64,000 nt of DNA from Micromonospora echinaurantiaca (GCF_900090235.1 NZ_LT607750.1:3608501-3672500), one strand, 5' to 3'. Positions 26,678 to 36,030 are shown, counted from the stretch's first letter. Translations and numbers: made by a program. The notes: generated by a model not told the origin, from the letters alone.

Positions 26678-27099
26678 CGGCTCCGAGCGTAATTCGTTCA
26701 CACCTGTTCATGCCCGATCACCGGAAGCAGGTTCATCGACCCTGCGCCCTAGCCGCATCTGAGTGGTCCGCATCGAGTTCCCGCGAGAGATCGATCGATG
26801 GCCAGGAGGGGCGTGAGATTGCGAGAGCTGTTCTACCTGCTATGACCCGGTTCATGCCAGTGCCCCGGGCGGCAACTTGGTCCCACTGGGCGTTTTGATC
26901 ACTTCCACTACCTATTGCTGCTCTCGGTCAGGCGTCGGCAGGGGTCGAATGATCGCCACTTGGGCCAGGTCCACCTGATTGATGCCGATGCGAGTTGCCC
27001 TGCTTTGACTCAGATCGTTTCTGGCTCACAGAGTTCGGAATCGGCGAACCTCAGGTGCGATCCACCGCGCAGTCCACAGTAGACGCATCGTAGGACCGA
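26678..27099. other. upstream region of the sigma operon, no gene seen
   Basis: About 420 bases between the sigma gene and the next IS relic. It must hold the sigma operon promoter, but no convincing ECF-type -35 AAC motif could be assigned by eye. Confidence 0.3.
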
Positions 27100-27270
27100 A
27101 CGACCTGCCTACCCCTCCGACCTGTCCGACGCCCGCTGGGCGCTGATCGCACCACGACTGGGCGCCTGGCGCCAGGCTCGCACCGATGCTGCCGTCGGGG
27201 ACGCAAACCCACCTACGATCTGCGGGAGATCTTTTCTGCGTGTTCTTGGCCGTTTACACCGAGACTCGCG
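27100..27270 (+). pseudogene. IS5-family transposase relic (N-terminal)
   Basis: The forward strand reads YPSDLSDARWALIAPRLGAW, RQARTDAAVGDAN, and in the next frame PTYDLREIFSA, the conserved N-terminus of an IS5 subgroup. It stops abruptly near 27270. Confidence 0.6.
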
Positions 27271-27589
27271 CGATGACCACCATCTCGGCAGCACGCCGTA
27301 GCAGGTCAGCTCCTGCACCATCTCCCGGGACGCGACTTACGCGGCCGCGTCCAACGGCGTGGTGTACGACTTGCGGCCGTGCAGCTTCCAGCCCTTGAGG
27401 GTGGACACGGCGCGTCGCGGGCAGTTCGGATCTTGGGCGTCGTACCGGTTGACCTGCTTCTTCCAAAAGGCAGGCGGGCCGCGGCGGCTTTTGAACCGGG
27501 GTTCAAACGGTGCCGCGGGCGCATTGGTATCCCTAATGGGCTCAGAGCGGTTGGGCTCTTGCCGCGACTCGTTTGGTATCCCCGGCACT

Positions 27590-27990
27590 CGATGCCTCGT
27601 CACAAGCCAGGCCCGCGCTGGCCGACGGTCTCAGTGCCCCGTACCGACCGGGAGTCGACCAGCGCAGCCGACGGCTCCCGGTTACGACCCTCGACCTGCT
27701 CGCGGACCTGTTCCCGCAGGCTGTTGTGCATGCGGTTCAACGTTCCGTCGCGGTCCAGCTCGTGAAGTAGTGGTGGATGAGCTTGTGGTGCGGGAAGTCG
27801 GCGGGCAGCGCGTCCCATTGGCTGGCAGCCGTCCGGTCGAGGTAGCGGATCGCGTCCACGACGTCGCTGCGAAGGCACATGATTGGCCGGCCGCGTCCGG
27901 TCCCGGCCGGCACGTACGGAGCCAGGACCTACCATTCGGCATCCGAGGTGTCAGACGGATAGTGCCGTGGCCAGGCGGTGGGCAGGCGAT
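27590..27990 (-). pseudogene. IS5-family transposase relic
   Basis: The reverse strand encodes, over two frames, YPSDTSDAEW, LRRDVVDAIRYLDRTAASQW, ALPADFPHHKLIHHYF and then DGTLNRMHNSLREQVREQVE, GRNREPSAALVDSRSVRGTE. This is the first half of the transposase through the first catalytic Asp. The C-terminal half is gone. Confidence 0.7.
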
Positions 27991-28250
27991 CGTCAACGGT
28001 AGCCGGGGTGGCGGATGCGACAACGCCGGCGGCAAGGTACACAGACACGGTTGGGCCTTCGGTCGCGCTGGTTTAGCCGCCTTTGCTCGTACCGAAGGCC
28101 CAACCCCATGTCACGCCGTCACGCCGACGCCGTCACAATTGTCGATCTTCGCCAGGACCGGCGACCGCCCGAACCCTTTATTTACTAGGCTCTTAGCGTA
28201 GCGCGATCGCCCAACGTCACGATCGAGGCCACGGACGCGGTGTCGCCCGG

Positions 28251-28406
28251 TCAGATATGGCCCGGCTCAATCGTGGAGTACTTCGGCGTCACCGCGGTGC
28301 CGGCTTCCGCCTGCGCAGGCTGAGCGTTGGATAGTGATATCAGCGCCGCGGCCACCACGGCTACGACGATGGCCAAGCCGAGTCGCGCAAGGCTCGCAGC
28401 GATCAT
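28251..28406 (-). CDS. small secreted peptide, 51 residues
   Basis: A strong ribosome site GGAGGAG lies four bases before ATG 28406. The product MIAASLARLGLAIVVAVVAA continues through LISLSNAQPAQA, a full Sec signal peptide with an AQA cleavage site, leaving a mature peptide of about 18 residues starting EAGTAVTPKYSTIEPGHI. No homologue is recognised. The frame upstream to 28448 is open but lacks a ribosome site. The neighbours are IS relics, so it stands alone. It may be a signalling or surface peptide; the function is unknown. Confidence 0.6.
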   Translation of the reverse strand: MIAASLARLGLAIVVAVVAAALISLSNAQPAQAEAGTAVTPKYSTIEPGHI

Positions 28407-28799
28407 TATCTCCTCCAAAGGTCGGTGAACGATCGCATCAGCCTTCATCTACGCGGTATGGCAAAGGTATAGGCAGGCCATTTACCGGCGGAGTTCCAGC
28501 GCGCGATCGTAATGGGGCTAAGAATCACCAACGAGACGATCGGCAAGGGCGCAGTGACATGGATGCGACGCACGGCAGCAGAGCCCTGAGGCAGCCGCTA
28601 TATCTTGCCCATCCTTGACCATGCTCGATCATCAGCTTATGCCGTCCAAATGAGTCGCCCTTCCTCACCCACGCGGGAGCCCACCTACTCCCTTCGGGCC
28701 GCCGGCCAAAACGAGCCGCTGCATGGGTACGGGATCATGGCGCAAGCACCTGTCCGGCGGACGCGTACGCCTAGTACTGCAACGGCAGTTATAGCGGGT
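28407..28799. other. no recognisable gene
   Basis: About 390 bases upstream of the small secreted peptide, including its presumed promoter. Nothing else was identified. Confidence 0.3.
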
Positions 28800-29570
28800 A
28801 ACCGCGGTGGCGGTAGTGGCTGGTGCGGGCTTGGTGTTTGCGTCTGCGAGCGCCAGTGTGACCAGGCCCAGATACGTGCCGGGCAGGGCGGCGGTGAGGG
28901 TCAGGGACATCATGAGTCGGCGGATCTCCGGTACGGCGTGTTGCCGATCATCATGTCCTCGTCGCGTGCGGTTCCCCCTTTGTCGTGCGGGTTTGGCGGC
29001 GGTGAGCGTGGCGATGGCTCGTTCGCCACGAGCACGGATTCTCGCGTGCGCCCGATTGACCGCCCTCTGCCGGCGCGACAGCTTCGGCCGGAAACTGCGT
29101 CGCTTGACGGCATGCGCATGCCCCGAGCGCCCTGGTGCCCTCGGGTGCCTCCACCACTGCCTGAGAAACGGCAGCACTACCGAGAAACGACGGCCTTCCC
29201 AATTTCGGTCGAAGCCACCATCGCTGCTTGACAGCTAGGCCCATCGGGTGTCATGTCTGAACGTCAGTACGTCGCGCTGGTCAGCGTGTCGATCAGGCCG
29301 TGGTTGCGGGCGATGGTGAGGTCGTGGACGGAGCCGGGCAGGGCGGCCGACGCCCAGATCAGCTGTCCTGCGGCGTCGGCCAGGGCTTGCACGTTGATGC
29401 CGTGGCGCTTGTGCTAGCCCGAGTAGTTGCGCCATTGGTTGGCGAACCGGTCGATCGGAATCAGGATGCCGTCGAGATCGCGTACGCCAGCCGGACGGCC
29501 CGCGCATCCCGGCGACTAGATCGTCTACACAGGCCGCGAACATATCAACGGCTCCGCGCAGATGCCGCCA
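28800..29570 (-). pseudogene. IS5-related (DDE_Tnp_4-type) transposase relic
   Basis: Reverse-strand pieces in order: IPIDRFANQWRNYSG, HKRHGINVQALADAAGQLIW, ASAALPGSVHDLTIARNHGL, then RPKLSRRQRAVNRAHARIRA, RGERAIATL. These correspond to the second catalytic region and the C-terminal helix of the HARBI1-like transposase group. In-frame stops and frameshifts separate them. Confidence 0.65.
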
Positions 29571-29771
29571 AGCGGTAACACCGAGTCCTCGAAGCCAGCG
29601 GCGAGACGGGTGAGGGCGTCACCAATGCGCAGGTGAGCCAAGGCCATCAGAGACTGCTGCAAGACGACGATGAGAGCTTTTGTCATCGCGTGAATTGTCC
29701 AAGCTCGCCGAGGGTGCTGTTGGCGTTTGACGCAACCGACCTGCCGGCAGTGTGGTGAGCTGCCCGTACGG

Positions 29772-30122
29772 TCAGCGGTTGTTGTAGGCCTCTACCACGG
29801 AGGTCGGGATGCGGCCACGTTCGGAGACCTGGTATCCGTTCTCGGCGGCCCACTCTCGGATCGCGCGAGTGTGAGCACGACTGCTGCTGCCGGAGGTGGC
29901 GGGACGCGTCGACCGCCGCGCCGATCGGTCCGAGTCGATGCCTCCCCGCCCCATCCGGCGGCCCGCGGTGATGTACACGTCGAGGGCCTTACGCAGGGCG
30001 CCAGCATTCTGGTCGGACAGGTCGATGGCGTAGGCGACGCCGTCCAGGCTGAATTCGACGGTCCGGTCCGCCGCTCCGCCGTCGAGGTCGTCGGTCAGGA
30101 CGGTGATCAGTTTCCGAGCCAT
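29772..30122 (-). CDS. lsr2: Lsr2-family nucleoid-associated silencer
   Basis: A 116-residue protein starting MARKLITVLTDDLDGGAADR, with TVEFSLDGVAYAIDLSDQNA, GALRKALDVYITAGRRMG (the N-terminal dimerisation domain), a variable linker, and the C-terminal DNA-binding domain TRAIREWAAENGYQVSERGR IPTSVVEAYNNR, the core of which carries the RGR AT-hook-like motif. Lsr2 bridges and silences AT-rich foreign DNA. ATG 30122 with GGGAG nine bases upstream is preferred over GTG 30131. Length is normal. Its presence among mobile-element relics suggests an accessory Lsr2 paralogue. Confidence 0.9.
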   Translation of the reverse strand: MARKLITVLTDDLDGGAADRTVEFSLDGVAYAIDLSDQNAGALRKALDVYITAGRRMGRGGIDSDRSARRSTRPATSGSSSRAHTRAIREWAAENGYQVSERGRIPTSVVEAYNNR

Positions 30123-30159
30123 GGTGGTCACTCCCAGCGGATTCGTTGGTCGTAGCTTG

Positions 30160-30830
30160 AGCCGAGGAAATGGTACGCCCCGTCAGCTTCAGCAGCGACA
30201 GCCGGGCCATCGCACGATCCGCTGAATCGACGATCGACAGTCGAATCTTCGGCGAAGATGCTCGACGAGGTGGCCTCAGCCGCAGCACCGCTAGCATTCG
30301 CTGTACGGCGGCGCGCAGGATTCCCTTCTCGGGGATGTCCTGCTGTACTCGTCGGACTGCACCTCGATGGACAACGGTATGCCGGGGCGATTGGCGACGT
30401 GGTCGCCGAACCGTATCCGTTCGCGGACGAGTGGCAGGGCAACATCGACGGTGGCGGTATCCGCGCAGTGGTCCCGAGGCGGCTGCCCGACGGGTATGGC
30501 GGACAGTAACGTAGCCAACTCGGGCCACAGGCCTGTAGTCGGCACGCCCGTCACGCGGGGCGGAATCCCGGGCGTGTTGTGTAGCCGAGGAAGAAGTGCA
30601 AGTTGGCAACGTCGGCCTCCGGCGTCACCCTCGATTTCGATATTGCCGATCCGGATCACACCAACGTTGCGGCCAGCCTTCAGTCTCCATCGACCGTCGG
30701 CAGCAAGGCACGGTGACCAGATCGCCCGCGGCAGGGTCGCCACCTGGTCATCGTTCAGCGCCAGCACAACCTCTTGGGTGCCCACCTCGGTCAGGACGAT
30801 CGGTCCGGAGGCGCCGATGAGGGTTTAACG
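30160..30830 (-). pseudogene. mcrC-like restriction subunit relic
   Basis: The reverse strand encodes TEVGTQEVVLALNDDQVATL, PRAIWSPCLAADGRWRLKAG, RNVGVIRIGNIEIE and later DVALPLVRERIRFGDHVANR PGIPLSIEVQSDEY, co-linear with the N-terminal and middle parts of McrC. After a frameshift, DIPEKGILRAAVQRMLAVLR continues the family order. No initiation codon is found at the start, and the C-terminal PD-(D/E)XK nuclease domain is absent. It follows the mcrB relic on the same strand, as in intact McrBC loci. Confidence 0.65.
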
Positions 30831-30864
30831 CCCTCGCCCGCGGTTGCGACGGCATCGTCTAGCA

Positions 30865-31260
30865 TGGCCGAAGCCTGCCGAAGTGGGTTCCGCTACCTCC
30901 TTGCGCGCCGTTGGGCGCCCCGGTGCCCATCCGCAGCCGGTTCGCCGGCAGGCCGAACCGGCTGCGAACCGCCACGCGCGACAGGCGTCCCGCGCAGTCC
31001 TCACAGCAGCGGCAGCAAGTCGTGGTCCCAGACCCGGTCAAGGCCATCGGCGTGATCTGCGCCTGGTCGCATCAAGGCAGGAGGCACCGATCTTGAAATC
31101 GTGGTCCGCCTCCCCGTCGCCTCGCTGAGGGCACGCAGCAACGCCGGGCGTATGTCATCGGTCTTCCCCGCTTCTTCAGCCACTCGTTCAGCACAGATCT
31201 GACCGGTTCCTCGTCTGGGCAAAGCTCAACGAACGCGAAGCGGCGCCGGAAACGGCGTCA
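30865..31260 (-). pseudogene. mcrB-like AAA+ GTPase relic (C-terminal part)
   Basis: The reverse strand reads FRRRFAFVELCPDEEPVRSV, LNEWLKKRG, then after a frameshift DDIRPALLRALSEATG and YLMRP-like and DGLDRVWDHDLLPLL segments, the C-terminal helical lid of McrB (family form LRRRF.F..L.P...V). The P-loop half is missing and replaced by other relic sequence. Together with the mcrC relic this is a dead type IV restriction locus. Confidence 0.6.
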
Positions 31261-31539
31261 ACCTAGGCAATCGACCGGTTAGCTCGCGGCAGTGCGCACC
31301 GATCATGGCGTCCTGCAGATCTCTGAACGGTTCCTGTCCGAGGATGAGCGGGGTGAGCATGGCCGTCGCCGGGCAACAGGGTGCAGCATCCGCGCGAGGC
31401 GCCAAAGCTGGCCGCCGACGAGGCGTTACGCACGTTCGTGGAGCAATGCGCCATGGCCCAGTCGTACCAGCCGTTGGCTTTCGACCCTGCCCTGGCCGAC
31501 AGCCGTTTCCGCGCATCGTCGGGTGCCTACGTTCGGGCA

Positions 31540-31800
31540 GCGGCTAGGCATCCTCGGCCTGCTCGCTCGATGGGCTCCATCGGTGACTGCTACGACCGTG
31601 AGCATGGTGGAGTCGTTCTTCGGCTCGATGCAGCTCGTGCTACTCGACCGCCGATCCTGGCAGGCCCGCCAGGAACTAGCCGACGCAATCTTTGAGTGGA
31701 TCGAGGCCCGGTACAACAACGCCGACGCCAACCAAGCATCGGCAACCTGTTCCCAACCGACTACGAAAGACACCACACCCCCGCCGCAGGGGCGGCTTGA
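31540..31800 (+). pseudogene. IS3-family transposase relic (C-terminal)
   Basis: The forward strand encodes SMVESFFGSMQLVLLDRRSW, QARQELADAIFEWIEARYNN, closely matching the IS3 transposase at 58.8 kb (SMVESFFGSMQLELLDRQPW). Preceding SIGDCYD is in another frame. Only the last third survives. Confidence 0.75.
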
Positions 31801-32109
31801 CCACCACGCGGAAGTCGCCCAGCAAACCGGGAGAAGGTCACTTGGGTTCTGCGCACTCATCCGACGTGACGCATGGCCGTCGACCAGCATCGACCTCAGC
31901 TTGCCGAATCTATTCCCGCACCACCTCACTGCTGACTCCAAGCTTGCGCGCCACCGACGTGATCGCCTCCCACTCCGCTGTCGTGCTGAGACCCGGCCCG
32001 CCCACCAGCCGTGTGCATGGCCCGCTGCAGAAGTAAGCCGAGCACCTGTTGGGTCGTGCCATAACTCCATCTCCTCAAGAAATGGAGCCTCCACCAAACC
32101 CAGGGCGGT
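31801..32109. other. no recognisable gene
   Basis: About 310 bases downstream of the MFS gene (relative to its transcription). Frames on both strands lack motifs; probably terminator and relic DNA. Confidence 0.3.
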
Positions 32110-33516
32110 TCAGTCCGCACCACGCGCGCCGCGCCGCAGTAGGTGAAGCGCACCCGCCGCGGCACCGAGCACGGCAAGCGCGGCGCCGACAAACGCCCAT
32201 CGGTACCCGCTCAACGCCTCGGCCGCGGTGGGCTCGGCGCTGCCAGTCAGCGCGGCGGTACGCAGCGACGCGAGGGTCACCAAGGTCGCCAGCCCGGAGG
32301 CGACACCCAGCTCGCTGGCGCTGTTCAGCAGGCCCGACGCGGCGCCCGGATGGTCGCCGGCCGCCCGGGTGCCGATCGTAACCGCCATGACCGCCGCTAG
32401 GCCGTTGCCGAGACCCATGAGGAGGAAAGCCGGGATCGTGACCGCCAACGGCTCACCTCGCACCGGGAGAGCGAGCAGCAGCAGGGCGCTGACCGCGATC
32501 GTCACCATGCCGGCCGTCATCGCGACGCCTGCGGCACGTCCCCGCAGCAGCGCCGGGCCCCCGAGCGACGCCGCCACCACGGCGAGGTTGAACGGCACGA
32601 ACGCCAGGCCGCTCACCGTAGCGCTCAGGTGCGCCACGTCCTGCAGGTACAGCGCGCACAGCAGCAGTACCGAGGTCGTCGTTCCAGTTACCGCCATGGA
32701 GACGATGAGCCCTGCGCCCAGCGTCCGCTGCCGCAGCAGGCCCGCCGGTAGCAGCGGTGACTGGACCCGCCGCTCCACCCATGCGAACAAACCCAGCAAC
32801 GCAGTGCCGCCGCCCAGGCCGACCGACACCGACCAGTGAGCCGCCGGGCCCCCGACCTGAGTGAGTCCCAGGACCAGCAACGCCATGCCTGCAGTGACGA
32901 GCACCGCCCCGGCTATGTCCGGTCGCTGGGCGTTCGGCGCCGGCAGCCGGCCCGGCCCCGCTCGCATGATCCACAGTGCGCCTACGAGGACCACCATACA
33001 CACCGGCACGTTTGCGAGGAACAGCCAGCGCCAGCCGAGGTGCTCGCCGACGATCCCACCGGCGATCCAGCCGGACGCGCCGCCAACCGCCTGTGCTGCT
33101 GTGTACCAGGCGACCGCGCGCGTGCGCCTGACACCAGCCGGGAACGCAGCGACCAGGATGGCTAGTGCGGACGGCGCGAGCATGGCGGCGCCCACTCCCT
33201 GCACAGCCCGGGCCGCGAGCAGCGCCGCCGCCGAGCCGGCGGTGGCGCAGCCCGCCGATGCCACGCCGAAGACCACCAGACCGGCGAGGAACAGCCGACG
33301 CCGGCCGTACAGGTCGGCTGCGCGGCCCGCGACAACGAGCGCGCCGGCAAATGCAAGCGCGTACGCGCTGATTATCCATTGTAGATCCCCCGTCCGGACA
33401 CCGAGTTCGGCCTGCACCGCCGGCATCGTGATCGTGACGACGGTGACCCCGAGCACGACCATGAACTGACTGACGCAGACCAGCGTGAGCACAGCGCGGG
33501 AGCGATCCTCCCTCAT
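32110..33516 (-). CDS. DHA2-type MFS drug exporter
   Basis: A 468-residue membrane protein. The N-terminus MREDRSRAVLTLVCVSQFMV leads to VTITMPAVQAELGVRTGDLQ WIISAYALAFAGALV, GRAADLYGRRRLFLAGLVVF (MFS motif A) and QAVGGASGWIAGGIVGEHLG (motif C region). About 14 helices, as in DHA2 actinorhodin/EmrB-like exporters, which pump out drugs or secondary metabolites using the proton gradient. ATG 33516 is preferred; GTG 33525 is also in frame. A broken LuxR-type regulator lies just upstream in the same direction, so the exporter may now be uncontrolled. Confidence 0.9.
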   Translation of the reverse strand: MREDRSRAVLTLVCVSQFMVVLGVTVVTITMPAVQAELGVRTGDLQWIISAYALAFAGALVVAGRAADLYGRRRLFLAGLVVFGVASAGCATAGSAAALLAARAVQGVGAAMLAPSALAILVAAFPAGVRRTRAVAWYTAAQAVGGASGWIAGGIVGEHLGWRWLFLANVPVCMVVLVGALWIMRAGPGRLPAPNAQRPDIAGAVLVTAGMALLVLGLTQVGGPAAHWSVSVGLGGGTALLGLFAWVERRVQSPLLPAGLLRQRTLGAGLIVSMAVTGTTTSVLLLCALYLQDVAHLSATVSGLAFVPFNLAVVAASLGGPALLRGRAAGVAMTAGMVTIAVSALLLLALPVRGEPLAVTIPAFLLMGLGNGLAAVMAVTIGTRAAGDHPGAASGLLNSASELGVASGLATLVTLASLRTAALTGSAEPTAAEALSGYRWAFVGAALAVLGAAAGALHLLRRGARGAD

Positions 33517-33549
33517 GTCGGTCACGGGGCGCTCCGCCGCCTTGCCCGC

Positions 33550-34577
33550 CCGCGCCCGGCTACCCGCAATCCCGCCCCTGGAACCCGCCGGTCGCTTCCA
33601 AGCGGTCGAGTAGCCCGGACATCGTCCACCGGGCCCTGCGCAAGGAGATCCCGAGGTGGCGCGCCACCGCCTCGTCCTTCTCGCCCAGATTCAGCAGGCA
33701 CAGCAGTTCCGTTCGGTGTCAGGGAGCGCTTTGCCCGCCGGGTCGCCGGTGGGGGTACCGGCGGCCGGCATCGCACTCGCCGCCTCTCCGGAGCAGTCGA
33801 AGACCACACAGCGCGCCGACGTGACGGCCACACCGTGCAGCAACGGCGTCTCGTCCCTGTCGCCACCCGCACCGTCGGCAAGCGATACGCGCCGGTCGAC
33901 GAGGACCAGCCGCAGCGGTGCTGACGACGCCAACCAGCCTTCTCGCCCGACTCAGTCATCTGCCGGGCGTACTCCCACCGTTTCGCGGGGGCCGCTGTCC
34001 CCCGGCGGCGAAGACCGCCGGCGGCTGGGCACCGCGTTCAAAGGCCTTCCGCCTGCGCGGCAGGCAGCGACGGGTCGTGTCCGCGTCAGGCGAGCGCACC
34101 TGACGCATGACCTGGACCGCACGTCACGCCAAGCTAGAAGACGCCAGAGCATGAAGTCCACCGACTCCCGTCCTGTGAGCCAGCGAGTGCCCCCAGCGTC
34201 GCCGGCGAGGTGGTGGTGCTGCACATACTCCCGAAGTAACGGCGACACCTTGCGCCGGATGGTCGCGGCCAGGCGGGGCCGCGACGCCTCGAACTCCTCC
34301 TCGCAATGAGCTCATCTAGCGCGTTGTCGGACTCAAGCGGAGGCATCTCCGGCGAGTCGTGCAGCCGCCGCAGCAGCCCTCGCTCCGCTAGTCGCGCCAT
34401 ACTGCCAACCACCCGGGTCTCCGCAATCGAAGCCGGCAAGCGATGGGGATGGGACAGGACCAACTCGGAGACGCTGCTGGCTATGTCCGGCCACCCCTGT
34501 GCCTGAGGTATGCCTCCCCCAGTTGTACATTCTGGGTCACCATACGGGCAGTGCGGTTTAACGTGCAACACATGCAA
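33550..34577 (-). pseudogene. LuxR/TrmB-type transcriptional regulator relic
   Basis: Reverse-strand pieces over several frames give an N-terminal helix-rich region (ETRVVGSMARLAERGLLRRL, SDNALDELIARRSS), then VSPLLREYVQHHHLAGDAGG and TGRESVDFMLWRLLAWRDVR, then ASSAPLRLVLVDRRVSLADG, and finally LLCLLNLGEKDEAVARHLGI SLRRARWTMSGLLDRLEATG, a LuxR-type C-terminal helix-turn-helix. This is the common actinobacterial two-domain regulator. At least three frameshifts or stops break it, although the HTH itself is conserved. Confidence 0.65.
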
Positions 34578-34619
34578 ATCACGGAACGCAGTGCTCTACG
34601 ATGACGGCGTATCAGGCGG

Positions 34620-35101
34620 GCAGGCCGCTGTAGTTGGACCCGATCGAGGATGCCGGCGGCCAGCCCGATCGATGACTTCGCCGCCGTAGGTAGGACCCGG
34701 AAATTCGGCTGAGACACGGAGCACGTTGGCCCGAGCGGAAGGCCCGAGGACACGTTCCCGGACCAGATCGGTAACCGCGACGATCGCCTCCGCCGGGTCG
34801 TTCTCGGCCGGTTAACCGTGAGTCAGCCACTTCGTGAGGGACGCCACGTCGGCGGGCGGCTGCCCCTTCCACATCGCCAGAAACTGTCCAGCAGCCTTGT
34901 CCGTCGTCCGAGGCTCGGCGGCTCCTGGCGAGCCGTCGCGCTCCCAGGTCTTGCGGTCTTCCTCGGAGCGAAAGATCGGCGTCTCGTAGCTCGAGACTGC
35001 CCGTCCCGAATCATTCGGGCCGCGTCGCGCCTCCCGCCGGACAGGAACCACCGCGGAGGTCACTCGCTTGCCATCGACCTGAGTCCACAAGTCCCAGCTC
35101 A
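34620..35101 (-). pseudogene. broken second copy of the CU044_5270-like sigma-partner gene
   Basis: The first frame SWDLWTQVDGKRVTSAVVPV then SSYETPIFRSEEDRKTWERD is nearly identical to residues 135-190 of the intact gene at 18431-19480. A TAA at 34812-34814 (after LASLTKWLTHG-like residues) ends it, and further frameshifts follow through the ERVLGPSARANVLRV and SYLRRRSHR-encoding region. The 5' end stops abruptly at 35101, where an IS256 relic begins. No sigma gene accompanies it. Confidence 0.8.
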
Positions 35102-35102
35102 A

Positions 35103-35345
35103 TGGTGCGGTCTCAAGGGCCTGCCCGACGCGATCGCCGAGGTGTGGGCCCTAAGCGGTGGTGCACCTACATCATTCACCTGCTGCGGGCGTCGTTGGGC
35201 TATGCCGGACGCCAGATTTTGGGCGCGATGGCCAAGGCGCTCAAGCCGGTCTACACAGCATCCACCGAAGCGGCGGCGAAGGTCCGCTTCGCCGAGTTCA
35301 TCGAGGTCTGGGGAAACAAATATCCGGCACTCGGCTGTGAGAGCA
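35103..35345 (+). pseudogene. IS256-family transposase relic
   Basis: The forward strand reads GLKGLPDAIAEVW, then one frame over CTYIIHLLRASLGYAGRQIL, GAMAKALKPVYTASTEAAAK VRFAEFIEVWGNKYPAL, a clean match to the central region of IS256 transposases (family TCIIHLIRNS...). It is truncated at both ends. Confidence 0.75.
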
Positions 35346-35684
35346 GACGTGGGCGCGGGGAGCCATCAGGATGACTACCGGGCATCTCGTTCCGCGTACA
35401 AGCGGCCTGCGGAACCGGCACCGGCTCGACGGGACGGACGGGACAGCCGAGATCCCTCGACCGCAACGCCGGACCGTCAACGGCAACGCTGTCACAACGC
35501 CTTCGCAGCGCGGAAGAGCGATCATCGATCACGCCTGCGTATCGGTCGAAATCCGACGTGTGCCGCCTGACATCACGCCGAGCAGGCGTCATCGAGCCGG
35601 AGAGGAAGCCTGTCTCCGCCATCGACCTGACGAGCCGGCGCGAGTACCACTTGTCCGCACCGTAGTCCAAGGAGGGACATCATC
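35346..35684. other. upstream region of the candidate RiPP operon
   Basis: About 340 bases without a recognisable gene. It must contain the promoter of the precursor-like gene at 35685. No clear -10/-35 pair or inverted-repeat operator could be assigned. Confidence 0.35.
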
Positions 35685-35957
35685 ATGAATCCGCACCTCG
35701 AGAAGCCGGCGGCCGTCGGCGCCGCCGCACTGGCCGTCGCCGCCGCGGTCGCCGGGGCAAGCATCGCCGGAGAGCGCGCCGCGCCCGGTGAGGTCGCCGC
35801 CAAGTTGGCCAACTTCGCATCCGCGCTGCCCGCCGTCGAGCAGCTCAACCTTGCCGAGCTGATGACGTCGAACGACACCGTACTCGCCATTGCGATCCAG
35901 GCCACCCGGGAGCTGGGTCAGGTGGGGGCCGCCATCCACCATGGCTTCCAGAACTGA
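35685..35957 (+). CDS. candidate RiPP precursor peptide, 90 residues
   Basis: ATG 35685 has AAGGAGGG eight bases upstream. The N-terminal half is Ala-rich and hydrophobic (VGAAALAVAAAVAGASIAG, residues 11-29). The second half has two aromatic tripeptides of the type crosslinked by cyclophane-forming radical SAM enzymes: F44-A45-S46 inside NFASAL, and F88-Q89-N90 as the last three residues, preceded by IHHG. It is followed by a hairpin, a radical SAM/SPASM gene and an HExxH gene on the same strand, the order of RiPP operons. The protein does not end in the FxSxx motif of FxsA precursors. The precursor role is inferred from position and composition; a small membrane protein is the alternative. 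Confidence 0.65.
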   Translation: MNPHLEKPAAVGAAALAVAAAVAGASIAGERAAPGEVAAKLANFASALPAVEQLNLAELMTSNDTVLAIAIQATRELGQVGAAIHHGFQN

Positions 35958-35984
35958 TCGGACCATCCGCTGATCTAAATGGGG

Positions 35985-36010
35985 GTAGGCCGCGGCTTCG
36001 CGCGGCCTAC
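35985..36010 (+). terminator. 10-bp GC-rich hairpin between precursor and radical SAM genes
   Basis: GTAGGCCGCG (35985-35994) and CGCGGCCTAC (36001-36010) form a perfect stem with a GCTTCG loop, 27 bases after the precursor-like stop and 20 bases before the enzyme start. No T-run follows. It may act as a partial terminator or mRNA stabiliser giving more precursor than enzyme transcript. Confidence 0.55.
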
Positions 36011-36030
36011 CAATCTGCAGAGGAGTGCAG

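Noticed and set aside
27337..27603. 88-codon reverse-strand frame ending VNRYDAQDPNCPRRAV...
   Set aside because: Looks protein-like at its end, but no family, no ribosome site and no clear upstream part; not strong enough to call.
27359..28201. 280-codon forward ORF
   Set aside because: It is antisense to an IS5 relic with clear family motifs on the reverse strand.
31426..32097. 223-codon reverse-strand ORF
   Set aside because: It is antisense to the IS3 relic at 31540-31800, which has real transposase motifs on the forward strand.
35685..35957. Calling the peptide a standard FxsA (FxSxx-COOH) precursor
   Set aside because: The C-terminus is HHGFQN, not FxSxx; the only FxS is internal at residues 44-46.
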